A stretch of 64,000 nt of DNA from Talpa occidentalis (lineage: Eukaryota > Chordata > Mammalia > Eulipotyphla > Talpidae), in assembly GCF_014898055.3 (NCBI RefSeq), contig NW_023602073.1, positions 80,952,678-81,016,677 on the forward strand, read 5' to 3'. A model generated the notes under the pieces. The model was not told where the DNA came from. It worked only from the letters and a program-made list of their open reading frames with translations, and did no database searches. This document shows positions 37,531-49,960 of the stretch, one piece after another (position 1 is the first letter of the stretch; each line of letters starts with the position of its first letter). The translations under genes and the position numbers were made by a program.

Positions 37531-39484
37531 AATTTCTGTCAACAGCAAAGGCTGATATATTTTGTAATTCACTTTAAGCAACTTCAATAACCAGAGATGT
37601 ATTAATTTGTATAAATTTGCTACAATCTATATTCTAGAAGCAGACAGTTAACATTTTAATTACCACAATTAAAACTCATAAATCAAGAATGTTAGCTAGT
37701 ACTTTAATGACTCTAATCAAAAATCCACCAATTGAAATAGGATACGACTTTTATATCACTGTCTAAAATTGTGCGGCAACTGTTAGTTAAAATATGTGGA
37801 GAAATTTGGTAAAATATGTGGCAATTCACTGAGCTATCTAGCCATAAATATAGACATCTCAAATTTTACCTGAATGTTACATTATAATCATATCAACTCA
37901 GGAGTTGAAGTCCTTCCAGGTGATTCTGTAGCCTGTGACTCAGTCAATTCCTATTCTGTCTCTTACTTAGGAGTTTTATCACATGACATACCTAGATGTT
38001 TAGCTGATTCTATCTAATATTAGACTGTTATTCTATCTGACTGAAATATACTCCACATACATTGGGCTCATCAGAAGAGTTTGTGTAACTATTATTCTGT
38101 TTGTGAATAGATATTTGGGACAAATTTCAATGACCATAATTAAAGCTTAAATCTTGGTAACCAGGTTATTGGTAAGAAGCTCATAACACTCCTACAACTT
38201 TAGTCATTGCACCTAAGGTTATAAGTGGCCACATTGAATATGGGTAATATCATACACTTATATGGTTGTTATTTATTTCCATGATCAATGGAACAATGAT
38301 TTTTTTTTTTTTTCTTTCAGGAGTTATACCTATTTATGCTGAGTACTGCTTAGAAAGCTGTAGTGGTTTGCACAGGGCATCAAGTCAATTGTCTGTTAGT
38401 TACTTTCCTGTTTTTCATTCTAGTATTCAAATGTTAATAAGCAGTGAATTAGACAGTCCTAGAGTAACTTGGAGACAAACAAATAAGCTAACATGAAATT
38501 GAATAATTTTCCCCTGATTATTATAATAATGTCCAGATTTCATTTTGGACTGGTACTGTTTTTCCCAATTTTCACTTTACTACAAATTTTGTCAAGCCCT
38601 TTCATTCCCTGACCTTTCAAAATCTATTTTATACTAAATACTTCTCCTCTCCTTGAGACTTAGTTTAAATGAGTTGCCTGACAGATCATTTAGCACCATT
38701 TCCACTGCTTTGCCAAACCTTTCAAGTAGAGAGGTTACCTCATGCTGATTTTATTTTATTAGCAGCTCAGACTCCAACAATATCCATTCTGAAATTAGGA
38801 AGGGACTACTCTGATATGATTCGTTTCCTATTCAAAGAATCTCCCTGGGTTCACATTGAAAAGAATTAGACAAACTTCCATTTCTGCACTTTCATGGGAA
38901 ACAAAGGAATACCTCCTGCTAATACTGCTGTTTCTGAATCACAATTAACTGTGAACACAAAACTGTAGACATCAATGTACCCTAATCCAATATAACTAAT
39001 TCACTGTAGCAGAGAGCTACAGAGTATAACAGAATTACTCCATTGGGTACCTAGATCTACAAATAAAAGCCAGAAAAGTATTGCTAGTGGTTCAGACATA
39101 GCACTAATAGTGGAAGTGATTTTTCTCCTACTCTATAAGGTTATGTGGATGGAAGGCCATGTGTCCAAATGCATCCAATTTTTCAAGCTTTTTGTCCCGC
39201 TTGCTTCATATAAAAATATCAACATGTCGTATGTGCCATTTCATATTCAAGTTTTTGTCAGGATATGTACACTGACAAATCTCAGCATTAGTCATAAAAT
39301 ATGTCAGTCCCATATTTTGGTAGCTCTATGAGTCAATGGTAAAGGAGGTTTAATTCTAATATTTTGGATGTTTTTAGAAATGGTACACGTAAAAGAATTG
39401 TATTGACATTTTACTCAAGATGAAGATTTCTATTATATTTTAGTAATATATGGATGTAAAGCTTTATTTTTTATTATTTTATGA
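37531..39484. other. Noncoding DNA, nothing recognised
   Basis: ORFs of 66-76 codons at 38266, 38669 and 39110 lack any recognisable motif. A T-run lies at 38299-38313. Confidence 0.45.
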
Positions 39485-39670
39485 GGATTCTACTGACATT
39501 TAAAATAATTTATTGAGGCACAAGTCACAAGATTAACATTATTATTCCAATTTCAAAGTGAAAAACCTGAGTCTTTGGAATATGAGAATCTCTAGGTTTA
39601 CTACTAAAATTACAAAGTTAAAGAGATTGGAGTCATACTCAGATCTCTTCAATCTAAAGCCTGAAATTTT
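39485..39670 (-). mobile_element. Probable MIR relic
   Basis: 'attattccaatttcaaagtg', 'aaaacctgagtctttggaat' and 'attggagtcatactcagatc' match the order of the reverse-complemented MIR core, heavily mutated. Confidence 0.58.
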
Positions 39671-40263
39671 TCCTTAATGCAAGTGAAAGAAAAATAAAAT
39701 TAAACAAGAAAATAATATTTAGAGATTCAGTCAGCAGTGTTAGGATTTGCCATCTTTTTAATTCTACTTTATACATGAATATAAATGCATGAAGAAATTT
39801 AGATTATATAGGAAATAAGAGAGGGAAGCCAAACTGTTCACTCATTTTAAAGATATCTGAAATTGAACCAAATATAACATATTCAATAATTCCTTGTAAG
39901 GGATGATTTCTTTGTGATTAAAGATAAGAGGGTCTTCAATTAACCAAATATAAAGCATTGAAGACCAGTTTGCATATGCGTTTCACCATTCTACAATTTT
40001 CTGTGGGGTAGTAGCTGGCAGTGCAGAATAAATGTCATACCCTTGGAGAGGAAATTTTTCTAATTTATTCAAATGGCTATTGTTAATGTGACTTAGTCAA
40101 CTCAATAGAATTTGTGCTATGTGATTGTTTTTGTTTGCTTGTTTTGGGGAGCAAGGAAGGTGATCTTAGCTGCACTTCAGTTAAACCTGTATTTCTAAGG
40201 AAATCGTACTTTGTCTCTGAAACCATAAAATTCAGGAATATAAAGAATTAATTATACCAAATT

Positions 40264-40530
40264 TATTTTTTTTTATTTATTGATGCATACGAGAACCGGT
40301 GTACAGGCCAGATGTGTGGGAGGGTGAGAGGATTCACCTGGGACAGAGCGGGGTACAGAAAAGGCAGACTGACAGAAATACACTAATAAGGGGAGCAGCG
40401 GATGGGAAATACACTGCTAAGGGGAGCAGCGAATGAGACAGGAGAGGGCAGGGATCGAACCCTCACTGCAGAGGCTGCAGACAGCTTCGCAGCACTGTAC
40501 TTAACCGCCTGCACCACCAGGGAGACCCCC
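40264..40530 (-). mobile_element. tRNA-derived SINE, type 2, internally rearranged
   Basis: Reverse-oriented copy. A 30-base unit is duplicated in tandem (40375-40404 and 40406-40435; each contains 'ggggagcagcg'), and about 35 bases that normally carry 'gccatgtgggaccctcac' are missing just after it. No convincing TSD was found. Confidence 0.87.
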
Positions 40531-40637
40531 ATTTAAGAAACACTAGTAGGAATGATGTGAATATGTGACATAGAGCCATACAAATTTTCAGGAAGGCATT
40601 CTGAATAAATTTTTACCATCGTCAAAATTAAGAGATT

Positions 40638-40898
40638 TTTTTTTTAATTTTATCTATTTATTCAAGAACCGGGGTACAGGCCAGATGTGTGGGAGGGTGA
40701 GAAGATTCACCAGAGACAGAGCAGGAAACAGAACAGGCAGACTGATGAAATACACTGCTGAGGGGAGCAGTGGCGAGACAGGAGAGGTCTGTCGTGCCAT
40801 GTGAGACCCTCACTGGCCGGCCGGAATCGAACCAGCGCTGCAGGCTGAGGACAGCTTCACAGTGCTGCGCTCAACCACCTGCACCACCAGGGGAGGCC
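40638..40898 (-). mobile_element. tRNA-derived SINE, type 2
   Basis: Reverse-oriented copy only about 100 bases after the previous SINE. The exact 15-base TSD 'caaaattaagagatt' lies at 40623-40637 and 40899-40913. Confidence 0.93.
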
Positions 40899-40913
40899 CA
40901 AAATTAAGAGATT

Positions 40914-43055
40914 CTAATACACCTTCCAAATGAAACAATTGAATGATCTATTAATTGATTGAGCTTTATGTCTTATTTAATTGACTGACACATATTTGCA
41001 TTTCATCTGGCCTCAGAATCTTCTGGGGCTATCATTGTCTTTTTTTATTACAAAATTTATTAATAAACATTTATATCAAGAAAAAAAGTATTAAAACTTA
41101 ACTTGCAAAGTATCAGTTTTCACAGTGAAAAGAAATTGAAAACATACAGAATTTTACCTTTGCCATTGATACTTCTAGCTATTGTTAAAACTTGGTAATT
41201 GTTGCTTCATCATTATATTCTTCATTCCTAATGAATACTAAGTAGGTTTACACTCATATTTTACCATTTCCACTAATACTGCTTGAATTATTAATACAAA
41301 TTTAAATATCATAATTCTGGTTTGGCATAATATACTGAAAATAATGTTGTCTTTATTAGGTTCATTTATGATATGGTGTTCTATAAATAGAATTTCCTAA
41401 AGAGAGAAAAAAGTTTTCCCCAGTTAATGAGTTGTCTGCAAATGAAAATTCTGATTCTTCCCATATTTTTCTTTGGTACAATCACTAAAACCTCTCAATT
41501 TTGCTTTTTCCAGTGTGCTTTATGCTCATCCTAATCATAAGGGTTCTTTGGCAATCGTAGACTATCTAATACTGGTGTTTAATTCATGCCATCTCGAAGA
41601 AAATGGTGTACAGTTTCTTTCCCACATGCCAATATAATTTAAATTACTGTAAAAGCCAAAAATGACAGACCTAGCGGAGCACAGAGGTGTTCGTATTGCA
41701 GTTTTCAGGTGTATAAAAGTTTTCAGGTGATTAAAATACTGGATTGTTTATTTACTCATTTAAAAGCAACCAAACTCAGCTCAAAGTAAAGCAAAGATAG
41801 AATTTTTGTTGAAATTACACTTATGGGAGTTGAGTATCATTCAGTAATGAGCAATGGAAGGAACAACTAAAACAATACAGCTGAAAATTAAACAATTCAA
41901 TTATCTTGTACAATGGCTGGGACAAGATCTTCTTGTATATTCTTGCTCTCTGGGAGTACAAAATTATGCCCCTTGTATATGACTTATTTTAAACCAAAAT
42001 TATTATTATATTAAGCTTATAAAGAGGTACTACTCCTGGTGGGGCTCATTTTAAGTCATTTATCTGCCAATATAGAGGAAGTAGATGCATATTCTCCTTG
42101 TCACTCAATCTAAACATCACTACAGTAGATCAGTTAAGCCAAGTATGTACTTAAAAATGCTCAAATTGGCTAATAATGCTGTGACTCTATAATTCACATT
42201 AAATAAAGTTTTTCAAAATTTATTAAGGAGACAGTTAAGTCCTAATCATGGTGTCAGAATCCATATCTACATACAAGGTGCCTTGTGACTTTCCCATAAA
42301 TATTTATTGGTGATGAAGAATAAGGAAGTCTAGCAATCCATGGAGAAGGAGGCCAGCAAGATCACTGCTTGTAGCTGTACATCACATAGTCTTTTCTAAA
42401 ATGTTAGCAAAATTTAATAGTCCTGCTTACCACTTCCCTGTGGATCTGACATAATACTTGGATCTAAACATGATACTTTTATGGCCCAAGTATCACCTCT
42501 AGTCTTTGCATCTTTTCCTGACTTTTAGTTCTTGTGGATAGTATCTGCACATACATTTGAAATAAGTAGAAAAAAAAAAAAACAACCTTCTTTTAGAACA
42601 GAAGCATGTAGTGTACTGTGACAAACTGAATTTAGACAAAATTTAAGTAAAGACACTCCTGTAAAAGGATTATGTGTTTGCCCCAAGTGTGAACATTAGT
42701 TCTTTAATATTGATGTTACTCAAACTGTTTTCATAGTGCTGTGTTATTGGTGTGGTTGACATAGAAAAGATAAATAACAGAGGAAATGATAGACTATTTG
42801 GTTTATCCAAAAAGGAAGGGGTGTATATTCATTTTGAATAATCTAAATTATTTTCCTCTTATGTTATTATATACCAGGAATACCAAATTCTTCTGTAGCA
42901 TTCAGTGTATCTCATCTTAATCAGATAATCAAACTATCAACAACTGCTTATTCTCTGTATGCCAAAGATGGCACTGGACTTTCTTGGGTTTTAAAGAATT
43001 TAAGATCCAGTCTCTACTTCCTGAGCTGAGGAGATAAGCTATTTAAAGTTGGAAA
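40914..43055. other. Noncoding DNA, nothing recognised
   Basis: No ORF of note and no identifiable repeat. An A-run lies at 42570-42582. Confidence 0.45.
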
Positions 43056-43565
43056 AAGCTTTGGCTATTCGGGTTTTTTTGTGATTCCATATGAATTTCA
43101 TCAATAATTGTTCTATTTCTTTGAAGAATGACATTGAATTTTTTATTGGAATAGCATGAATCTGTATATTGCTTTTGGAAGGATGTCCATTTTAACAATG
43201 TTTATTCTTCCAATCCATGAGCAGGGGATGTCTCTCCATTTCTTTGTGTCTTCTTCTATTTCTTTTAACAGTGTTTTATAGTTTTCTTTGTATAGGTCCT
43301 TTACCTCTTTTGTTAGATTTATTCCCAAATATTTGATTTTTTTTGTTTCAATAACAAATGGGATGGTTTTTTTGATTTCTTCTTCTTCAGATTTATTGTT
43401 TGTGTATAGGAAGGCTACTGACTTTTGCGTGTTGATTTTGTATCCTGCCACTTTACTGAATTGATTGATGAGTTGAATTAGTTTTTCTGTGGAGATTTTG
43501 GGGTTCTCTATGTATATTATCATATCATCTGCAAATAGTGATAGTTTGACTTCTTCAACCAATTG
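43056..43565 (-). pseudogene. LINE-1 ORF2 reverse-transcriptase fragment
   Basis: On the minus strand a 139-codon open frame (43143-43562) encodes part of the L1 ORF2 protein, the enzyme that copies L1 RNA into the genome. It starts just before the RT catalytic motif Phe-Ala-Asp-Asp, about residues 10-13 of the fragment, and runs into the thumb region (Ile-Lys-Tyr-Leu-Gly-Ile, then Trp-Ile-Gly-Arg). L1 sequence continues, out of the open frame, down to about 43056. A whole ORF2 is about 1,270 residues, so roughly 85-90% is missing. The piece lacks the L1 3' UTR and poly-A end that any fresh insertion would carry, so it was separated from them later or moved as a DNA fragment. The absence of stops over 139 codons suggests a younger L1 than most here. 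Confidence 0.9.
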
Positions 43566-45214
43566 GGCATCAAGAACTCATTGTTAGATATATTCAAAAT
43601 ATTTCCTCTTTGAAACATATGTAACTAATGTGTGACTTTTAACTTTGTTGATAGTATTTTTGACATTCTCACAGTTTAAATTTTTGTTCTGGTTAGCCTA
43701 TCATTGTTTTCCTTAGTCTTTTCTTCTTTTGAATTTTAATAATATAGTTGATTACAATTTCTGTTTTATTTATTTCTTCCTTAAGTATATATAACATCTT
43801 AAAATATATTTTATTCATAATGTATTATACATTATTTACCCTTTCTCAAATTTTTCTCACTATTGCATTACTCATAATTACATTTTTGGAGATGGTCTTA
43901 AATACTGACTTGATTTTTAGTATCAAGTCTGGTTCTTTCTACCTCCAGTATTGGCTCAGATCTTATCTACTGTTTTCCTAAATCTTTTCTTATGTCTTTT
44001 TCTTTCATTCTCAAACCATTTTACTTTTGTTAATTTTAGTTAGTTTATGATCTCTTAATTCTCTTGAGAAAGTTAAGTGGTTCTGTCACTGTGCCCACCA
44101 ACTTTAAGTAGATTGTTTATAGAAGCATCACCTCCCTCAGGAACACTTATGCGTTGTTCTCATTCTCTTATTTTATAGAAAATGTATAGATATTAAAACA
44201 ATATTAAAAAGTTGCTTTTACTCACATCAATCAAGATATAAATTAATGTTTTATTTTCCAACATATTGGTTCACATGTTATTTATAATTCACTGTTCACC
44301 TGGGAGGTAGTTAAGATCTTTCAGATATTGAGTCCAGGGTAACTTAAAGTACAGATCTTGAAGACAGAAGACAAATCCTGAGAAAATCTTTTTCAATCCA
44401 ACTTGATAATCCTATTTTAAGTTGTCATTCCACTAAGATTTTGGTATAAGTAGAAGATGAGAGAAGATGAATTCCAATTTGGTGTTTCTTACAGCCTATT
44501 TAACATCCAGCAGTACTTAGGATGCTTGCTAATTAAGACGGTCATGGTCACATCCTGTTACTGTTCACCCTGGAAAACTGAAATTATGGGAAAAGAATCT
44601 TAAAGGAGTTTTTAACACAGGTGAAATTGAAAAGTCATAATGAGATTCTTTCTTACTACAAAAGAGATTTGGTTTGTAACCAAATCTGTAATCAAAAAAA
44701 AAATTGTTCTTATCAAGAAGGTTCTCTTTTTTTTCCTATCATTAGCATTGGTGGGGTTAACAAAAACAGTCTTGTGAGAAAGAACATAAAAGACTATCTG
44801 TAATTATCATAAAGTTGCATACTGAATAAGGGAAGAATTAATTGATTAATAGAATTTATATGAGTAGATTACGTATAAGATGTGGAAAATTCCAAAATAG
44901 ATGTGGTTTTATCAGGGAATATTTACCCCAGCCTTTTTATCACAGTTTTGCTGTTAAGGAATGAGATCTTCACTGAAAATATAAGAATAGCAATTTATAT
45001 TCTTAAAAGTGCTTAGTAGATACAGCAATAGTACTATGTAAGTATAAAATGATGTTCTTTAATGTGCATATCAATTTTAAAATAACTTTTTGTGGTAGAA
45101 AAATGTCTCAAAAGATATTGAAACTTAAAATGTGAGCTTTCAAATATGACAATTTTCTTTATCCAACAAGATATAATCTATGAATACAAAATGAAAGTTA
45201 TTTAAACACTAAAG
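43566..45214. other. AT-rich noncoding DNA, nothing recognised
   Basis: A 77-codon hydrophobic ORF at 43748-43981 has no recognisable features. The T-rich sequence directly following the L1 fragment could be older L1 but cannot be shown to be. Confidence 0.4.
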
Positions 45215-46160
45215 AGGACCCCTGAGGACTAGAAGCCAATATCTACAAAGAACTCATACAATTCAATAAGAAAACAAATAACCCAGTCAAAAATAGGGGC
45301 AACAGAGGGGGAATAGACATTTTTTTCAAAGATAGATGGTCAACAGGCACATAAAAAATGCTCTTCTTCACTTATTATCAAGGAAATGCAAGTCAAAATC
45401 ACAAAGAAATGCCACCTAACACCCTTCAGAATGACTCATATCAAAAAGACCAGAAAAAAAAAAAAATATGGGTTGGCCAATGTGTGGAGAAAAAGGAACC
45501 ATTAAACACTATTGGTGGGAATGTAGACTGGTGAGGCCCTTAAGGAAACAGTGTGTAAGTTTCTCAAAATATGAAAATAGATGTGCCATATTATCCAGCA
45601 TCCACTCCATTTTAACTACCCCAAAAAAATGTGCAAACCCTAATTCAAAGGGATATTATGTACTCATGTTCACTGCATCACTATTTATAATAGCCAAGGT
45701 ATGGAAACAACTGAAATGTCCAATGTCAGATTAGAGACTAAAGAAAATGGGTTAAATATACACAATGGAATGCTTCACTATAAAAAGGAAATTAAACCAT
45801 TCTATTTGTAATAACACAAATGGAAATGAAGGGAATACACAAAATAAGTTAGAGGGAGAAAGACAAATGCTTCTTGATTCCACTTTAAATATGGAATATA
45901 AATAAACAAAGCAAAGGAACAGAGAAAATCAAACAACACAAACCTTTGAAATGTGAATGCAAACCTAAGGCTACCAGAGGACTGGAATGGAATTCGAGAA
46001 GCAAAGGTGTAGAGATTGTACAATAGACTATGGTCTATGGTCGAAGATTATTGTCGCCTTCGTGGTGGGTGTGGTGTGAAAACATGCATTTGAAGAGGTG
46101 TGAACCTATACCCCTAAAACATGCACTAGTAAAATGATTTAATTAAAAGAAAGAGTATCC
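45215..46160 (+). mobile_element. LINE-1 3' end, sense, about 0.95 kb
   Basis: It covers the end of ORF2 and the 3' UTR: 'caaagaactcatacaattca', 'aaggaaatgcaagtcaaaat', 'tggtgggaatgtagactggt', 'atagccaaggtatggaaaca' and 'atacacaatggaatgcttca', ending in an A-rich tail near 46155. Stops break the frame; an 88-codon ORF at 45468-45734 is a remnant of noncoding L1 text. It is truncated at the 5' side, as is usual for L1. Confidence 0.85.
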
Positions 46161-46814
46161 CTTGAATCAAACACTTAACTCCAGTCAAACTCCAATTTGA
46201 ATTTTAATGTCTTAATGTTGATTGACCTAATGAAATTATATAATGTTGATTCACATATTAACTAATATAGCTTATATTTCCAACTGGTTTTCATCATTTT
46301 TGTCAAATGAGATCAGCAAAAGTTTCATAAACATTACACATAATATCCAAGACATTTTAAAATTATGGAGGTTAACACTGGATATTATAACTGCTAGAAC
46401 TACAGTTGAGAGCATTCTTGATTGAACTAGACCTTTTCACCATTTATACAGAGCAAGGTTACTTAAGTGCTACACTTTTATTTAGTATTTTTTTCACTAA
46501 AGTTATACCCAATAACTTAAGAGCAAAGCAAATTCAATCTTAGTTGCTATATTTGTCTATATGGTGAACTCTTCTAATTCAATAACTGAAATAAAAGAAA
46601 AATATTAAAGTATTTTCTGTGGTTCTGATATAATGTATACTTAGAGTATGACAACTTGAATCACCCTGAAAATAAAGTCAGGAAAGTTAAATAAAATATT
46701 ATACCTGCATCTCTAAATCCTTTTATTTATTAACATTTTTTGAGCCCATCTTTGTCTATGTCTTAGATGTGTCTTAGGTGGATTATCACCAAGTCAACAA
46801 CAAACCAAATTAAA

Positions 46815-47285
46815 ATGAGTTATCACTCACCCTATGTAAAAAAAGCTAAACTCAGCAACATTGCTAACTTCAAATGCTAGTGAGAATTTGAAGCAACCGG
46901 AACTCTTATTTACTACTCGTGGAATATGAAAGGATGCAGGCACTTTAGAAGACAATTGAACAGTTTTTGACAAAAGAAATATACATTCCTTGCTACCTAC
47001 CCAAAGGAGTTGAAAACTTCTGAAAATGTACACTCCGCTGTCTGTAGCAGCTTTATTCATAGTTGCCAAATCTTGGAAGCAAGTTGTCATTCAGTAGATG
47101 AATAGATAAATTCTGGCATATCCAAACATGGAATATTATTTTGTACTACAACAAAATGTGCTATCAAGCGATTAGAAGACAGGGAAGAAAATTTTCAATG
47201 CAATTACTAAGTAAAAGAAGGTGATCTCAAAGACTACTATTCCAACTAACATTCTGTAAAAGGAAAAACTAAGGAGATAGCAAAA
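46815..47285 (+). mobile_element. Old LINE-1 3' region, part 1
   Basis: Sense L1 text: 'ctagtgagaatttgaagcaa', 'gcagctttattcatagttgc' and 'tctggcatatccaaacatgg', ending at 'aactaaggagatagcaaaat'. The same element resumes at 48188, after an inserted younger L1. The join is supported because the two parts are consecutive in the L1 3' UTR order. Confidence 0.78.
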
Positions 47286-47300
47286 TGTTGTTTTAAAAAG

Positions 47301-47849
47301 GTTTTATCCAATATTTTTCTTTTTCCTTCTGACTTATTTCACTGAGCATAATTCCATGTCGCTCCACCCACATTGCTGAGAATGGCATGAGTTTATCTTT
47401 TTTGATTACTGAGTAACATTCCATTGTGTATATATACCACATCTTCTTGATCCAGTCATCTATTTTTGGGCATTTGAGTTGTTTCCAGGTTTTATTTTTT
47501 TTTAGAGATTTATTTATTCATGCAGATAAGAACCAGGGTACAGGCCAGATGGGCAGGAGGGTGAGAGGATTCACCAGAGGCAGAATGGGGAGCAGAACAG
47601 GCAGACTGACTGAAATATGCAGCGGGTGAGACAGGAGAGGCCTGCAGAGCCATGTGATTCTTGCTGGCCGGCCAGGATCGAACCAGCACTGCAGAGGCTG
47701 TGGACAATGCAGAGGCTGTGGACAACCAGCACTGCGCTCAACCACCTGCACCACTGGGGGAGGCCCCTGTTTCCAGGTTTTACCTATTATAAATAGTGCT
47801 GCAAAAAACATAGGGGTACAGGTGTTCTTTTGAATCAATGTTTTTGTGT
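47301..47849 (-). mobile_element. LINE-1, inverted 5' part of a twin-primed insertion
   Basis: Antisense L1 text: 'gacttatttcactgagcata', 'gagtaacattccattgtgta' and 'ataaatagtgctgcaaaaaa'. Its L1-downstream end lies at the left (complement of 'gttttatccaatatttttct'), and it directly adjoins sense L1 text beginning 'ttcacttatagg' at about 47850. In an ordinary L1 these two phrases are neighbours. The type 2 SINE at 47495-47767 interrupts it. Confidence 0.82.
47495..47767 (-). mobile_element. tRNA-derived SINE, type 2, with internal duplication
   Basis: Reverse-oriented, with the exact TSD 'tgtttccaggtttta' at 47480-47494 and 47768-47782. The 17-base unit 'gcagaggctgtggacaa' occurs twice (47691-47707, 47709-47725) and 'accagcactgc' is also repeated around it, replacing the usual 'cttcacagcg' stretch. 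Confidence 0.93.
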
Positions 47850-48145
47850 TTCACTTATAGGAGGAATTTAGGGGAACCAAATAAGCCATTGGTGTAAATA
47901 AATAATAACAATACAAAACACAACACAACAAAACAAAAACAGACAATTATAAATCAGAGACATCCTGCAGGGGAGGAGGAGGGAGAGTGATCATAGGGAG
48001 GGAGGGAGGAGCACAAGGGATTGACGTGATGGTGCACGGGTGCATTGGTGAAGGAAATTCTATGGAGACTAAACCTGGGGGGATGGGAAGCAAATATTGT
48101 TTAAAAATGAACAATAATGTAAAAAATAATAAAAAAAGATTATTG
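47850..48145 (+). mobile_element. LINE-1, sense 3' part of the twin-primed insertion
   Basis: It begins 'ttcacttataggaggaattt', goes through an A/C-rich segment and 'caggggaggaggagggagag', and ends in an A-rich tail at about 48140. An imperfect target duplication is visible: 'tgttgttttaaaaag' before the inverted part (47286-47300) and 'tattgttctaaag' after the tail (48141-48153). Confidence 0.78.
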
Positions 48146-48153
48146 TTCTAAAG

Positions 48154-48187
48154 CCATAAATAAATAAATAAATAAATAAATAAATAG
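48154..48187 (+). repeat. (AAAT)n microsatellite
   Basis: About seven 'ataa' units between the end of the younger L1 and the resumed old L1. Confidence 0.9.
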
Positions 48188-48404
48188 GATTTCAGGAGAG
48201 GTAGGGATAAATATGTGGAGCATAGAAGATTTTAAAGCAGTAAAAATACTCTATATGATTCTATCACTATGAATATATGTTATGACACATTTGTCCAACC
48301 TATATAATGTACAACACCAATGGTGATCCCTAATATAAACTATAAACTTTGTGTAATAATGATATGTCAGTGTAGATTCATAGCTTATCTTTAGCAGTCT
48401 GGTT

Positions 48405-48449
<45 letters not shown>

Positions 48450-48535
48450 GGAGTAGAGGCATATGGGTAATCTCTGTACCTCCCTTTCAATATTACTGTG
48501 AACCTAAAACTGTACTAAAAAAATTTAAAAAGCAA
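48188..48535 (+). mobile_element. Old LINE-1 3' UTR, part 2
   Basis: 'gattttaaagcagtaaaaat', 'tgtacaacaccaatggtgat' and 'tgtgaacctaaaactgtact' are consecutive L1 3' UTR phrases. Together with 46815-47285 they form one element. A TA repeat (48406-48447) has expanded inside it. Confidence 0.8.
48406..48447. repeat. (TA)n microsatellite
   Basis: About 21 TA units within the old L1 3' UTR. Runs of this type are unstable and can extrude as cruciforms. Confidence 0.95.
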
Positions 48536-49960
48536 AAAAAATTTTAGTTCAAATATGGTAAGAAAATTTTATCACTGTGTTGTCTGTGACCTTAGTTTGG
48601 AAGGCAATATTGTCAGTGAAAACCACAGCATTTAATTATTAATAGTGTCAAGAATCACAATCCATGTCTCTTATTTAATTAAGACAATAATCTTTATATA
48701 ATGTTGGTATTCAAAGTTATAAATTGATTTTCTTATTATCCCAATCCACAGATAGTTATTTGGGAATCAGAAAAGTAAGATGATTTGCCTAACATCAAAT
48801 TTATTTAATTAATGTCACATTTGATGTAGTTGTAACTCAAAATTCCTTTAAAATTTTTTGGTTAATAGAAAGGTCATAGAATTGAAATCCAGTTAGCTGG
48901 TTAGTAGTTCTAACCTTTCCCTTTATTTTGAAAAGTTACAGTAATAGTCTGAGTATTATAATAAGTAGAGGAACTTGTAGACACTGACATTCTTCTTATT
49001 GATAGTATTTCAGTTGTGCTTGTTGCCACACAATTATTCCCCATTTAAAAAAGGAAAAAAATAGTATAAATGAGTACAATTTTTTAGAAAATATAATGAG
49101 AACAAGGAAGCAGCATTGAGAAGAAAACAATTATTTTTACCAACTACATCCTCTAAGAATAAAAGAATCTGAGCAAATGTAGAGAAACTAAAGCAGGCAT
49201 TTTAGAGACTCATAAAGGAGTCTGTATAAAGGAAGGCTGTATAAAGGAAGCAGTAGGAATAATGCTCAAACAAACTGGTGCTAAACGTATATGTGGAATA
49301 AATGAAAGTAAGAAAAAAAAACTGACTTGGAAAAAATCATCAGCTGAATTTTATGCCACTCTTTATGATATGAAAGCAATTTCAGCTTAAAGATATATAT
49401 GCACCTATAAAAATACACCTTTGCACATGTACAATCATGCACACACATTATACCTTTAATTACTTAGAAGATATTTTAGGTCTATATCACAAATAGTTAG
49501 GTTGAAACAATAAATACAAATTATTTTAAGGACATGCAATCCTAATTGCATTCCTATTCTCTCAAAGTTTTCCTTTTCTAGAAACTTTTATTGAATGAAA
49601 AAAAAAATGTACGTTGTTGAACCCACACTAGAATTTATAAACTAGTGATAAAATAAAACTTATACAAAGGTGAAAACATATCATTTCCTCTAATTTATTC
49701 CTCATAAATTCCCAATCTTATTTTTGAAAATTTCACGTCTTTCTGACAGATTTGTGCAATTCTGCTGAAACCCTGCTGTGTAAAGCATGTCAAAATCCTT
49801 TGAGCTAATATCTGCATCTGGCTTGATAAAGAGAGTTGTAATTTTTTCCTGAATATTATGTATTTGCCCAAGTTTGTATTTTTAAAGATGTGCCTAAGGT
49901 CTATTATTGCGAAAAAAAAAAAAAGACAAATTCTTTCTCTTTCCTATATAAAAATAGATT
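48536..49960. other. AT-rich noncoding DNA, weak MIR-like text
   Basis: Around 48740-48860 'cccaatccacagatagttat' and 'taagatgatttgcctaacat' weakly resemble a reversed MIR. Nothing else was identified. Confidence 0.35.

Noticed and set aside
40264..40898. The two adjacent reverse SINEs as one tandem segmental duplication
   Set aside because: The second has its own exact 15-base target duplication and different internal structure, so they are separate insertions.
45468..45734. 88-codon ORF that looks protein-like
   Set aside because: It lies wholly in the L1 3' region and is not in the L1 coding frame.
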